Source: Bacteroidales bacterium (GTDB lineage: Bacteria; Bacteroidota; Bacteroidia; Bacteroidales; Muribaculaceae). From it: 41,077 nt of DNA. Below, one piece after another: positions 1 to 10,367 of the stretch (position 1 is the first letter of the stretch; every line of letters begins with the position of its first letter). The DNA lies in the NCBI GenBank assembly GCA_029007645.1, contig JAQXIE010000073.1, forward strand, positions 1-41,077, given 5' to 3'. The notes beneath the pieces were generated by a model. That model worked only from the letters and a program-made list of their open reading frames with translations. It was not told the DNA's origin and did no database searches. The position numbers and the translations under genes were made by a program.

Positions 1-1536
1 CGCTACAACTTCATCGCCGTCGACTATCTGGTATATACCAACGAGGTTGTGGGCAACATCATGGAGTCCTATCCCATGGTGCCGCTGATTCTGGGCGTGG
101 TGCTGATATCGGGCCTGACCACCTGGTGGTTGTTCGGCCGCGTCATCAAGCAGAGCGATGCGCTTTATGAGCGCGGATGGAAGCTGCGTGTCTCCGGAGT
201 CTATATCGCGGGCGCCGCTATGTCGTTCGGCTTCCTGACACTCTCGGCAGGCTGGCAGCATTCCGACAATATGTACTACAACGAGTTGCAGGCCAACGGC
301 CCGTACCGTTTCTTCGACGCTTTCTTCAAGAACACGCTCGACTACAAGCAGTTCTACACCTGCCTGCCTGACAACGAGGCCGAGCGGCTGGTGCAGGACC
401 TCTACGGCAGCGCCGACGGCAACCGCCGCATGGTGCCGGGAGATTCCACCGAACGCCATCCCAACATCGTACTGGTGACCATGGAGAGCATGAGCGGCGA
501 TTATATGGCGCGTTTCGGCAATACCGAAAACCTGACGCCCGTGCTCGACTCGCTCTATACGCGCTCCGTGGCGTTCGACCGTATGTTCGCCAACGGTAAC
601 CGTACGGTCCGCGGTCTCGAGGCACTGACGCTCTCCATTCCGCCGTCGGCCGGCCAGAGTCTTATCAAACGAAGCGACCTCAAGAACCGGCCCAATATCG
701 GCGGTGTGCTCCGCGACAAAGGCTACGCCACCTATTTCTTCTATGGCGGCAAGAGCTACTTCGACAATATGGGTCCCTACTTCCGCAGCATCGGATTCAA
801 TGTGGTCGACAAGGACAATATGAAGCCCGGGGAAATCGAGTTCAGCCACATCTGGGGCGTTTGCGACGAGGATTCCTATTCCAAGATGCTGACCACGCTC
901 GACAGCCTCAATGCCAAGGGCAAGCCCTTCTATGCGCAGATGATGACCATCAGCAACCATCGGCCATACACGTATCCCGACGGGCGCATCGACATCCCGT
1001 CGTCGGCCAAATCGCGCAAGGGAGGCGTGAAATACGCCGATTACGCCCTGGGCCGCTTCATGCGTGAGGCCGCGCAGAAACCCTGGTTCAACAACACGGT
1101 GTTCGTCATCATCGCCGATCACTGCGCCTCGAGTGCCGGTGACGTCGAACTGCCTCTCGAGAAGTACCATATTCCTGCTCTGATCTATGCTCCCGGCATG
1201 TTCCAGCCGCGCATCGTGGACTACACCGTCTCGCAGATCGACATCATGCCCACGCTGCTGGCCATGCTCGGCATCGGTTATGAGTCGCCATTCTATGGTC
1301 GCAACGTCTTCGCTCCCGATTACAAGCCCCGGGCTTTCCTGGCAACCTACCAGGATCTCGGCTATCTGGAGGGGGATACGCTGACTGTCCTTTCGCCCGT
1401 GCGCCGTGTCCGTCAGTATGTGGCCAAACCCACCAAAGAGAATCCCTACAATACGGTGCTTATCGAAAAACAGTCGCCCGAATTGACCCGCAAGGCTGCC
1501 GCTCTATACCAGACGTCCGCAAAATGGAACGACTGA
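1..1536 (+). CDS. LTA synthase-like membrane sulfatase (5' truncated by window)
   Basis: The reading frame is open from the first base, so the start codon and N-terminal membrane segments lie upstream of the window. What remains has two hydrophobic helices (window codons about 24-44 and 66-84) and then an extracytoplasmic alkaline-phosphatase-fold domain. The residues expected for LtaS-type enzymes are visible: the metal-binding Glu at codon 162 (VTMESMSG), the nucleophilic Thr at codon 202 (NRTVRG), and the Asp-His pair at codons 373-374 (IIADHCA). Family members transfer phosphoglycerol or phosphoethanolamine groups from phospholipids to cell-envelope polymers. In Bacteroidota, which lack classical lipoteichoic acid, the acceptor is unknown and is probably lipid A or a surface glycan. 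Family assignment is firm; the substrate is not known. Confidence 0.9.
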   Translation, partial: RYNFIAVDYLVYTNEVVGNIMESYPMVPLILGVVLISGLTTWWLFGRVIKQSDALYERGWKLRVSGVYIAGAAMSFGFLTLSAGWQHSDNMYYNELQANGPYRFFDAFFKNTLDYKQFYTCLPDNEAERLVQDLYGSADGNRRMVPGDSTERHPNIVLVTMESMSGDYMARFGNTENLTPVLDSLYTRSVAFDRMFANGNRTVRGLEALTLSIPPSAGQSLIKRSDLKNRPNIGGVLRDKGYATYFFYGGKSYFDNMGPYFRSIGFNVVDKDNMKPGEIEFSHIWGVCDEDSYSKMLTTLDSLNAKGKPFYAQMMTISNHRPYTYPDGRIDIPSSAKSRKGGVKYADYALGRFMREAAQKPWFNNTVFVIIADHCASSAGDVELPLEKYHIPALIYAPGMFQPRIVDYTVSQIDIMPTLLAMLGIGYESPFYGRNVFAPDYKPRAFLATYQDLGYLEGDTLTVLSPVRRVRQYVAKPTKENPYNTVLIEKQSPELTRKAAALYQTSAKWND

Positions 1537-1594
1537 AATAGGCTTTTTAGACATAATTAATCCCGTAAATATGGGAATATATCGGTTATTATTG

Positions 1595-1625
1595 GTCAGA
1601 TTGTGCCTCAAAAGTACAATCTGAC
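1595..1625. terminator. 10-bp inverted repeat after the sulfatase gene
   Basis: GTCAGATTGT (1595-1604) and ACAATCTGAC (1616-1625) are perfect inverted arms around an 11-base loop, followed by a T-rich run. The position, 60 bases after the sulfatase stop and just before the next gene's -7 box, fits either a terminator or an operator. The sequence alone does not decide between them. Confidence 0.45.
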
Positions 1626-1636
1626 TAATATTTTTG

Positions 1637-1644
1637 TAATTTTG
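1637..1644 (+). promoter_or_regulatory. Bacteroidota -7 box for the secreted InlB-repeat gene
   Basis: TAATTTTG matches the Bacteroidota -7 consensus TAnnTTTG and lies 11 bases before the ATG at 1656. No TTG stands at the usual 19-21 bp upstream; the inverted repeat at 1595-1625 covers that position instead. This would suit a regulated promoter or a weak match. Confidence 0.45.
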
Positions 1645-1655
1645 CGCCGGTTTAG

Positions 1656-3527
1656 ATGAAGGTTAAAATAACAATTACTAAAATGATTAAGAACTTAGTA
1701 GGGAAAATTACCCTGATTATGGCATTTCTGATATTTGCGGGCATTCTGCCAGCTGAGGCAGCCACCTACTATGCTAAAGTAAACGCGAAAGTGTATCCTG
1801 AAAATACGGGACTCGTCTGTGTGTCTGCGTCCAAGAACAACAATCCCAATTACCAATCCGCTTCTTCCGCTTCCGATAGTAAATATGTAATTGTAGGAAT
1901 AAAATCTGCCGACATAGAATTTTATCTATATGCAAAAGCCAACCCCGGTTATGTGTTCCAGAAATGGGTGCGTGACGATAACAACAGTACGGTTTCTACA
2001 AGTTCGAGTGCTGAGGTAACTGTCAATTCCAACAGCACGAATAAGAACAATCCTGTTGCCGTGGATTTTACAGCTTATTTCGAACCGAGGTTCGTGACAT
2101 GCAATGCCGAGGGCGCAGGAAATGTCGCAATATCCAGTGTAAGCAACAAGCCGGGTGAACAGGTGACTCTTACGGCCACTCCCTCCGAAGTGAGCATGTT
2201 CACCGGATGGTATGTCGGTTCGGAACTCGTCAGCAGCGACCCTGTGCTGACTGTCAATGTCACGGATGTGGTAAACTACACCGCTCGGTTCATACATGAG
2301 ATGTACGCAAGCTATCTGAATGCCGGAAATACGGCCAACGGTTATTACCGTATCACCACTACCAACGGCAACGCATTCACGCTGAACGGAAATTTCCACA
2401 CCGGCTATAATGCCTCAAACGTGTTCAACAGTTATGGCGATTTTACCGGCATTCTGAACAATCAGACTCTTGACATCTGCGACCCTGCCCAGATATTCTA
2501 TGTTTCCGGTAATGCTTCGGCCGATGCCATGACAAACATCAGCGACGGCAAAACCATTATTTCCGATCTTGCCATCTCCTCGCAGGGAGTCAATCCATTA
2601 AGCCTGCTTGACAAGTATGGTTCCACAAACAGTGAGTCGTTCCAGCTGCGTTGGAACGGAACTGAAGGTAAACACGATCTGCTGTATAGTTATAAAATAG
2701 CGCTTACATCGTATCACCCTACATTTCGATACAAGGATGATGGAACTGTCGGAGTGTCCAACGGCAATTCCCATTATGGGAGCGCCGAACAGGTCTATCT
2801 ACATCCGGTCGACGAAACTCATGCCGACAAGTACGTTTTCGGCGTTCGTCCCAGCTCACGGATGGTCTTCCTGGGCAGTTACTGGACATCGCTCTACACT
2901 GCCTTCCCATATAAATGCATGGATGGTGTGATTCCATATATCGTCAAGGAAATATTGAGCGACGGCAACGTGAATTACGCTGTTCTTGATCCCATCGAGT
3001 CTGGCGTCGTTCCTGCCAACACTGCCGTGATACTCGGATGCCCCATCCCTGAGATCGAGACATATGCCGACGAGGATCCTTTCTATCAGCTCATGCCCCT
3101 GGCGCCCGATCACGAGTCGATTGACGCATCGGTAGCTAACGGCAACATGCTCACCGGCTTCTTCCAGCTGAGCGAAAGCAAGGGAGCCGCTTCCGGCGAG
3201 GCCTTTGATCCGGCGAAATACCGTGCGTTGAACGATAACGGAAGCACCAATGTCATGGAGGACGCTGGGGTACTCATCCCGGAGAATGATGGCGCCCAGC
3301 TTCTGAGGCGCAACAAGGCTTATCTGGATCTGTCCAAAGTCAACGGGCCTGTTTCCGACATCATTTATCTGACCAACCGCGATATCATGACCGGCATTGA
3401 CAAAGTTGGCGGCGACCATCCGGCATTCGGCCAGACCATTTATGACCTGTACGGCCGCAAGGTCAGCCATATGATCCCCGGCAACCTCTACATTGTGAAC
3501 GGCCGCAAGGTTATCGCCCGCAATTAA
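1656..3527 (+). CDS. Secreted InlB B-repeat-like surface protein
   Basis: The 623-residue product has an N-terminal signal peptide (hydrophobic about residues 15-35, cleavage near AEA|A). Two divergent InlB/Listeria-Bacteroides-type beta-grasp repeats follow, at roughly residues 40-140 and 145-220; typical signatures are FTGWYVG and a closing YTARF. The middle 350 residues resemble no family I can name. The C-terminus (IYDLYGRKV ... LYIVNGRKVIARN) has the form of a type A T9SS sorting tail, so the protein is probably exported through the type IX system and attached to the surface or released. An alternative ATG at 1683 would give a tighter signal peptide. Function is unknown; adhesion or glycan binding is only a guess. 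Confidence 0.75.
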   Translation: MKVKITITKMIKNLVGKITLIMAFLIFAGILPAEAATYYAKVNAKVYPENTGLVCVSASKNNNPNYQSASSASDSKYVIVGIKSADIEFYLYAKANPGYVFQKWVRDDNNSTVSTSSSAEVTVNSNSTNKNNPVAVDFTAYFEPRFVTCNAEGAGNVAISSVSNKPGEQVTLTATPSEVSMFTGWYVGSELVSSDPVLTVNVTDVVNYTARFIHEMYASYLNAGNTANGYYRITTTNGNAFTLNGNFHTGYNASNVFNSYGDFTGILNNQTLDICDPAQIFYVSGNASADAMTNISDGKTIISDLAISSQGVNPLSLLDKYGSTNSESFQLRWNGTEGKHDLLYSYKIALTSYHPTFRYKDDGTVGVSNGNSHYGSAEQVYLHPVDETHADKYVFGVRPSSRMVFLGSYWTSLYTAFPYKCMDGVIPYIVKEILSDGNVNYAVLDPIESGVVPANTAVILGCPIPEIETYADEDPFYQLMPLAPDHESIDASVANGNMLTGFFQLSESKGAASGEAFDPAKYRALNDNGSTNVMEDAGVLIPENDGAQLLRRNKAYLDLSKVNGPVSDIIYLTNRDIMTGIDKVGGDHPAFGQTIYDLYGRKVSHMIPGNLYIVNGRKVIARN

Positions 3528-3604
3528 GGCACAAGCTCTAAGCGGAAAACATAATTTAAAGTCGTTGCGGTTTGTCGCAAATCTGAGGAATTTTTGGTAA
3601 TTTT

Positions 3605-5029
3605 GTGGTCGCCATAACAAGCGCAAACTGGGCCTCGGCAAACGAACGAACACGACTCGATGAGTTGGAGACGGCCCCTGTGGGCCGGCTCCTGCTTCGT
3701 TATAGCGTACCGGCTGTTTGCGGCACGGTGGTAAATGCCATATACAACATCATTGATTCGATGGTGATAGGCCATGCCATCGACGATCCTAACGTGGTGA
3801 CGGGCATAGCCGTGACCTTCCCGGTGATGAATATTGTGGTGGCATTGGGCACGCTTGTGGGTGCGGGCGCCGCGGCGAGGGTCTCGATCCTGCTGGGACG
3901 ACACGACCTGCGCACGGCCGAGGTCGTGCTGGGCAACTGCGTGCAGCTCACCATGATCATCGGCCTGACCTATGCCTTGCTGTTCGCCTGCTTCATGGAC
4001 CCGCTGCTGCGTCTGTTCGGCGCCTCCGACAATTCGCTCCCTTATGCCAGCGAGTTCATGTACTGGATTCTGCCCGGTCTGGTGCTTCAGAACATTACGT
4101 ACAGCTACAACAACGTGATGCGCGCCTCGGGCTATCCAGGCAAGGCGATGTATACCAATCTGATTGGTGCCGCAATCAACTGTGTGTTGGCTCCGCTGTT
4201 CCTCTTCGGGTTCGGCTGGGGCATCCGTGGCGCCGCCATTGCCACCGACATCGCCATGACCGTCACGGCCGTCTGGGTAATGGGTCATTTCTGTCGACGC
4301 AGCAGTACGCTGCATTTCACCCCCGGCACTTACCGGTTCAACTGGCCCGTGATCTGCAGCGTCCTTTACATCGGTCTGGCTCCGTTCCTGCTGAAATTCT
4401 CGGGCACCGTCATCATAGCCATCGTCAACAATACGCTGCTGCATTACGGCGGCGATAACGCCGTGGCGGCGATGGTCGTGTTCAGTCGTTACATCACGTT
4501 GTTCACTTTCACGATCTTCGGAATCTGCCAGGGTATGCAGCCTATAGTCGGTTACAACTACGGCGCAGGACGTCCAGACCGGATTTTGCGCGTGTTCTGG
4601 CTCACGGTCGGCGCGGCCTCGGTGGTTGCACTGACCGGTACGCTGTTGGGATACCATAACCCGGAAGCCATAGCTTCGCTGTTCATGCAGGATCCGCAGC
4701 AGATAGCATGCGCGGCCAACTGCGTGCGCATCACCACCGTGACGTTCTGGATTGTCGGCCTCCAGTCGGTCGCCGCCTATTTCTTCCAGTCGCTCGGCAT
4801 GCCGGGACGTTCCATCGCTATCTCGCTGAGCCGCCAGCTCCTGTTCCTGGTGCCGCTGGTGCTCGTATTCCCCAGGTATTTCGGTCTGGACGGCGTATGG
4901 TACGCCTACCCGGTGAGCGATCTGATGTCGGGCATACTCGCCGCGGTGCTTATAGCCATCGAGTTGAAACGCTTAAAGAACAATGTCTTAGGCGTTGCTC
5001 AGTCGCGCGCGTCGGGCCGCTTCTCGTAA
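3605..5029 (+). CDS. MATE family multidrug/Na+ antiporter
   Basis: This polytopic protein of about 470 residues begins its conserved part with ETAPVGRLLLRYSVP and has about twelve hydrophobic helices, as expected for MATE exporters, which extrude organic cations or drugs in exchange for Na+ or H+. Recognisable family features are the first-helix segment NAIYNIIDSMVIGH and the mid-protein GICQGMQPIVGYNYGAG. The start is unclear. The only upstream start-like codon is GTG 3605, but its G is the last base of a TAATTTTG -7 box (3598-3605), so translation probably begins downstream. Candidates are TTG 3664 or a non-standard ATA at 3614. The 3' end overlaps the convergent purF by 31 bases. Confidence 0.88.
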   Translation: MVAITSANWASANERTRLDELETAPVGRLLLRYSVPAVCGTVVNAIYNIIDSMVIGHAIDDPNVVTGIAVTFPVMNIVVALGTLVGAGAAARVSILLGRHDLRTAEVVLGNCVQLTMIIGLTYALLFACFMDPLLRLFGASDNSLPYASEFMYWILPGLVLQNITYSYNNVMRASGYPGKAMYTNLIGAAINCVLAPLFLFGFGWGIRGAAIATDIAMTVTAVWVMGHFCRRSSTLHFTPGTYRFNWPVICSVLYIGLAPFLLKFSGTVIIAIVNNTLLHYGGDNAVAAMVVFSRYITLFTFTIFGICQGMQPIVGYNYGAGRPDRILRVFWLTVGAASVVALTGTLLGYHNPEAIASLFMQDPQQIACAANCVRITTVTFWIVGLQSVAAYFFQSLGMPGRSIAISLSRQLLFLVPLVLVFPRYFGLDGVWYAYPVSDLMSGILAAVLIAIELKRLKNNVLGVAQSRASGRFS

Positions 5030-6876
5030 TAGTTCACAAAGGCCCGGTTCACCAGTCGTGTGCCGCCCGGTGTCGGGTAGTCGCCGGTGAAATACCAGTC
5101 GCCCGGATGCCCCGGGATTGCGCGGTGCATATCCTCGACGTTCTGATAGACTATGGTCACTTCGGCTCCGGTGCCTTCCGGCGTGAGCATCTCGGCGCAT
5201 TTGGCCGCGATCTCCTCGGGCGTGAAGGGTGCGTAGATGTCCTTGACGAAATTGCGGACTTCCGACGGGGGCATCTCGTCCTGGCGGCGGCAGTTTTCGT
5301 AAACCTCGTCGATGACGTGTCGCATGCCCCGCTCCTCCAGGAGCGCCATGGCCGCGCGGAAGGCTATGAATTCGGCCATGCGCGACATGTCGATGCCGTA
5401 GCAGTCCGGATAGCGCACCTGCGGCGAGCTCGACACAACCACAATGCGCTTAGGATTCAACCGGTCCAGAATGCGCAGGATCGACTGCTGCAGCGTTGTG
5501 CCGCGCACTATGCTGTCGTCGATCACCACCAGATTGTCGCCGGGCTGCACCGATCCGTAGGTGATGTCGTAGACGTGCGTGGCAAGATCGTTGCGCACGG
5601 AGCCGTCGGCGATAAACGTCCGCAGTTTGATGTCCTTGATGGCCACCTTCTCCATACGGATGTGCTTGCCCAGAATCTCCGCAATGCCAGCATCGGTGGC
5701 TTCTCCCTTGTGAACCAACTGCTGGATGGAACGGGTCTTGGCGCGGTTCAGATAGTCCTCCAGCCCCTCCATCATTCCGTAGAATGCCACCTCGGCAGTG
5801 TTGGGGATGAACGAGAAGACGGTATGGTCCGTGTCATGGTCCACGGCGTCGAGTACGGCGTCGGTCAGCAGACGTCCCAGTTCCTTGCGTTCGCGGTAGA
5901 TGTCGCGGTCGGAGCCGCGCGAGAAATAGATCCGTTCGAAACTGCACCGGGCGTTCGAGGCTTCGGGCAGAATCCTATCCAGCCGCCAGCTGCCGTTGCG
6001 GTCGACCGCCAGCGCCTCGCCGGGCTGCAGCTCATGCACGTCAGCAGTCTTGACGTTAAAGGCCGTCTGGAGTACGGGCCGCTCGCTGGCCACAGCCACA
6101 ATCTCGTCGTCGCAGTAGTAGAAGGCCGGACGGATGCCGTGCGGATCGCGCATGGCCCACATGTCGCCGTTGCCCACCAGCCCGCAGATCACGTAGCCGC
6201 CGTCCCAGAGCGGTGCGCATCGGCGCAGCACGTTGGTAACGTTCAGATCGCGCGATATCGCCTCCGACAGCTCCAACCCCTCGAGCCCGGCCCGGTGATG
6301 GATTGTGTAGAGCCGCTCGTTCTCGCGGTCCAGTGCATGGCCCAATTGCTCGAGCAGGATGAACGTGTCGGCGTAGAGGCGCGGATGCTGGCCCCGCGAG
6401 GTGATGTCGCGGAATATCTCGTCGACATTGGTCATGTTGAAATTGCCGCACAGCAGCATGTTGCGCGCGCTCCAGTTGTTGCGCCGCATGAAGGGATGCA
6501 CATAGTTGATTCCTGAGCGGCCGGTGGTGCTGTAACGCAGATGGCCCATATAGGCCTCGCCGACAAACGGAGCTTCCTTCAGGTCGGCCCCCTCCTGCAG
6601 CGCCTGCCCGATCTGAGCGTGGGCCGCGCCGAAGATCTCCGTAATGGCCCCGGCGCCCTGCGCCCGCTCGCGGAAGATATATTCCCGGCCCGGCGGCACA
6701 TCAAGCCGCACGCAACCTATTCCCGCGGCCTCCTGGCCCCGGTTGTGCTCCTTCTCCATTATCAGGTAGAGCTTCTCCAGACCGTAAAGTACGCTTCCGT
6801 ATTTCTCTTTGTAGTAGTCCAGAGGCTTCAGCAGGCGTATCATCGCTACGCCGCATTCATGTTTTATCTGTTCCAC
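4999..6876 (-). CDS. purF: Amidophosphoribosyltransferase
   Basis: This enzyme makes 5-phosphoribosylamine from PRPP and glutamine, the first committed step of purine synthesis. The 625-residue protein has an N-terminal Ntn-type glutaminase domain with the candidate nucleophile Cys8 (HECGVA), a short stretch before it that may be removed, and conserved glutaminase motifs (HNRGQEAAG, GHLRYSTTG, LLCGNFN). A C-terminal phosphoribosyltransferase domain carries the PRPP loop VVIDDSIVRGTT near residue 450. At about 625 residues it is longer than the E. coli enzyme (about 505), as I recall for Bacteroidales forms. It lies 42 bases after pyrG on the same strand, so the two glutamine-dependent nucleotide enzymes are probably co-transcribed. 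Confidence 0.95.
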   Translation of the reverse strand: MEQIKHECGVAMIRLLKPLDYYKEKYGSVLYGLEKLYLIMEKEHNRGQEAAGIGCVRLDVPPGREYIFRERAQGAGAITEIFGAAHAQIGQALQEGADLKEAPFVGEAYMGHLRYSTTGRSGINYVHPFMRRNNWSARNMLLCGNFNMTNVDEIFRDITSRGQHPRLYADTFILLEQLGHALDRENERLYTIHHRAGLEGLELSEAISRDLNVTNVLRRCAPLWDGGYVICGLVGNGDMWAMRDPHGIRPAFYYCDDEIVAVASERPVLQTAFNVKTADVHELQPGEALAVDRNGSWRLDRILPEASNARCSFERIYFSRGSDRDIYRERKELGRLLTDAVLDAVDHDTDHTVFSFIPNTAEVAFYGMMEGLEDYLNRAKTRSIQQLVHKGEATDAGIAEILGKHIRMEKVAIKDIKLRTFIADGSVRNDLATHVYDITYGSVQPGDNLVVIDDSIVRGTTLQQSILRILDRLNPKRIVVVSSSPQVRYPDCYGIDMSRMAEFIAFRAAMALLEERGMRHVIDEVYENCRRQDEMPPSEVRNFVKDIYAPFTPEEIAAKCAEMLTPEGTGAEVTIVYQNVEDMHRAIPGHPGDWYFTGDYPTPGGTRLVNRAFVNYYEKRPDARD

Positions 6877-6918
6877 GGGATATCAGTTTTGAGCTTGTTC
6901 CTTAATATTTCAGGAAGT

Positions 6919-8721
<1,803 letters not shown>

Positions 8722-8763
8722 TTATCCATCTCGTTTAATTGGATGAACCAAGAATACGGGATG

Positions 8764-8794
8764 CAAATTTATAAAATCTCTCCGATTAATCCAA
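8764..8794 (-). promoter_or_regulatory. Promoter of the pyrG-purF unit
   Basis: The minus strand reads TTG (8794-8792), 20 bases, TAAATTTG (8771-8764), an exact match to the Bacteroidota sigma-ABfr consensus. Transcription would start near 8757, giving a leader of about 225 bases before the pyrG ATG. That leader holds a 73-codon frame starting at 8729 with a Gln/His run (PQQHQQH), and the terminator at 8585-8551. Confidence 0.7.
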
Positions 8795-8890
8795 AAATCC
8801 GAAAAATTTTAACAGTATCAACGCACGGCTCTTTTTCATTTAAGTAAGATAGCCGGGCCATATTAAAAATAATGCTATTTTATAGTGGGC

Positions 8891-9336
8891 AACGCTGGAA
8901 GACATATTGGAATTATAAAGATATCAAGGCACGGAACTCAACGGCAAAAGCGGAGCTTTTAGCCTACACTGAACTTACAGATTTACACAGAACTAAATTT
9001 AAATCAGGCCTTAGTGTCCAGTGTCTTTGTTACTCACTATGACTTCTGACTTACTTTTGCCGTTGCCACAGACCTGCTGACGCAGGTGAGATGGAACTTG
9101 CTCAGAATACCTGCGTGATGATTCTTTTTCCGTCTTTGACGGCGATAGAACCCGGACAGGTACATTCAGGGTTCATTCCGTTTCCTGCGTCAGCAGGATC
9201 TGTGGCAACGGCAAAAGTATTGCAGTCGCCAATATTAAAGATAAAACTTCTGTGAGCTTCTGTTAAGTCAGTGTAGGCTAAAAGCACCGCTTTTGCCGTC
9301 AGTTCCGTGCCTTGATATCTTTATATTTCCAGTGTT
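8891..9336. repeat. Nested long inverted-repeat element (MITE-like) between pyrG and tatC
   Basis: The outer arms 8914-8980 and 9260-9325 are near-identical inverted copies (66-67 bases, few differences). The inner arms 9053-9086 and 9184-9218 are inverted copies differing by one indel. The outermost bases pair as AACGCTGGAA (8891-8900) and TTCCAGTGTT (9327-9336). Read inwards, both arms encode related peptides (TAKAxLLAYTxLTxxHR, then TFAVATD in the inner arms), so this may be an inverted duplication of a decayed short gene. The right arm keeps a frame of about 60 codons on the minus strand (9290-9102) ending in KRIITQVF, which I do not recognise. No transposase is present. The right end lies 19 bases from the tatC stop. 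Confidence 0.7.
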
Positions 9337-9355
9337 AAATGTTAGAGCCGTGGTG

Positions 9356-10126
9356 TTAACGGCGCACCAGGAGGATGCTGAGTTCGTAAAGGAGCCACAT
9401 GGGCAAGGATACGGCCGCGAGGGTGAAGGCGTCGGATGTGGGCGTTATGATGGCCGCGGCCGTCAGTATCACCACGATGGCATGCTTGCGGTAGCGGCGC
9501 ATGGCCGAGGCCTTGAGCAGGCCCATGCGCCCCAGCAGCCAGCTCAGCACGGGCATCTCGAATACCAGTCCCATCGAAAAGCTGAGCATCAGCAGCGTGT
9601 CCATATAGGATTCCAGGCTGATCATGTTCGTTACGTCGCCTGCCACCTGGTAGGATCCCAGAAAGCGGAACGTCAGCGGGAAGATCAGATAATAGCTGAT
9701 GAGCATCCCTGCGATGAACATGACATAGGCGCTGCCTACAATCCGCACGGCATAGCGCCGCTCGTTCTCGTAAAGCGCCGGCGAGATGAACCGGAACAGC
9801 TGATAAATGATGTAAGGCGACGCGCAGAGCAGCCCCACGCAGAACGCCGCTTTCATGTGGATGATGAACTGCTGCGCCAGCTGGGTGTTGATCAGGTCGA
9901 CCGAGAAGGTATCTCCGGGCATCTCCGAGAGTATCCCTCCCAATGAGCCGAGCCAGCGGTAGGTGATGAATCCGGCGTCGCGTGGCGCCAGGATCACCGC
10001 GAACATCTCGTCCTTGAACATGAAGGCGCCTACCGCGAACAGAACAGTGACGACGCCGATCCGTATCAGCGTCGCCCTGAGTTCGTCAAGATGGTCCCAG
10101 AAGGTCTGGACGCTTGCCTCGGCCAT
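9356..10126 (-). CDS. tatC: Twin-arginine translocase subunit TatC
   Basis: TatC is the membrane receptor for twin-arginine signal peptides and exports folded, often cofactor-bearing, proteins. The 256-residue product has the N-terminal signature FWDHLDELRATLIR and six hydrophobic helices. Typical TatC features include FEMPVLSWLLGRMGL near the start of helix five and a Pro-bearing segment PTSDAFTLAAVSLPMWLLYE near helix six. It follows tatA by 2 bases. The genes upstream in the same run encode two proteins with twin-arginine motifs, so these are probably its substrates. No tatB is visible, as is usual for minimal TatAC systems. Confidence 0.95.
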   Translation of the reverse strand: MAEASVQTFWDHLDELRATLIRIGVVTVLFAVGAFMFKDEMFAVILAPRDAGFITYRWLGSLGGILSEMPGDTFSVDLINTQLAQQFIIHMKAAFCVGLLCASPYIIYQLFRFISPALYENERRYAVRIVGSAYVMFIAGMLISYYLIFPLTFRFLGSYQVAGDVTNMISLESYMDTLLMLSFSMGLVFEMPVLSWLLGRMGLLKASAMRRYRKHAIVVILTAAAIITPTSDAFTLAAVSLPMWLLYELSILLVRR

Positions 10127-10128
10127 CG

Positions 10129-10341
10129 TTATTTCTTATCCTCCACGGTTTCCTCAACCGAATTGGTGATATCCTTGATCTCCTTTTCGGTTTCATTCAT
10201 GCCGTCCTTGAACGAGCGGACACCTTTGCCGAGTCCTTTCATCAGCTCGGGGATTTTCTTGCCGCCGAAGAAGAGCAGCACTACAAGCGCGATTATTATT
10301 ATTTCGGACATTCCGAGTCCGCCAATCAGTAATAAAGTCAT
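10129..10341 (-). CDS. tatA: Twin-arginine translocase subunit TatA
   Basis: The 70-residue protein has one N-terminal transmembrane helix (about residues 9-25), then the TatA hinge [17 protein letters not shown] and a charged amphipathic tail, as expected for the pore-forming Tat subunit. It sits 26 bases after the aldo/keto reductase gene and 2 bases before tatC. A second possible start, ATG at codon 11 (MSEIIII), would still keep the helix. Confidence 0.95.
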   Translation of the reverse strand: MTLLLIGGLGMSEIIIIALVVLLFFGGKKIPELMKGLGKGVRSFKDGMNETEKEIKDITNSVEETVEDKK

Positions 10342-10367
10342 AGTTGATTAATAACGAAAAAATGGAA

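Noticed and set aside
4708-6516. A 602-codon open frame antisense to purF
   Set aside because: It mirrors the purF coding sequence in the opposite strand, has no recognisable domain and is rich in His/Arg/Val as expected for the complement of a GC-rich gene.
9102-9290. Small minus-strand gene of about 60 codons ending in KRIITQVF
   Set aside because: It lies inside the inverted-repeat element, begins only with GTG, and shares its first part with the opposite arm; treated as part of the repeat rather than an independent gene.
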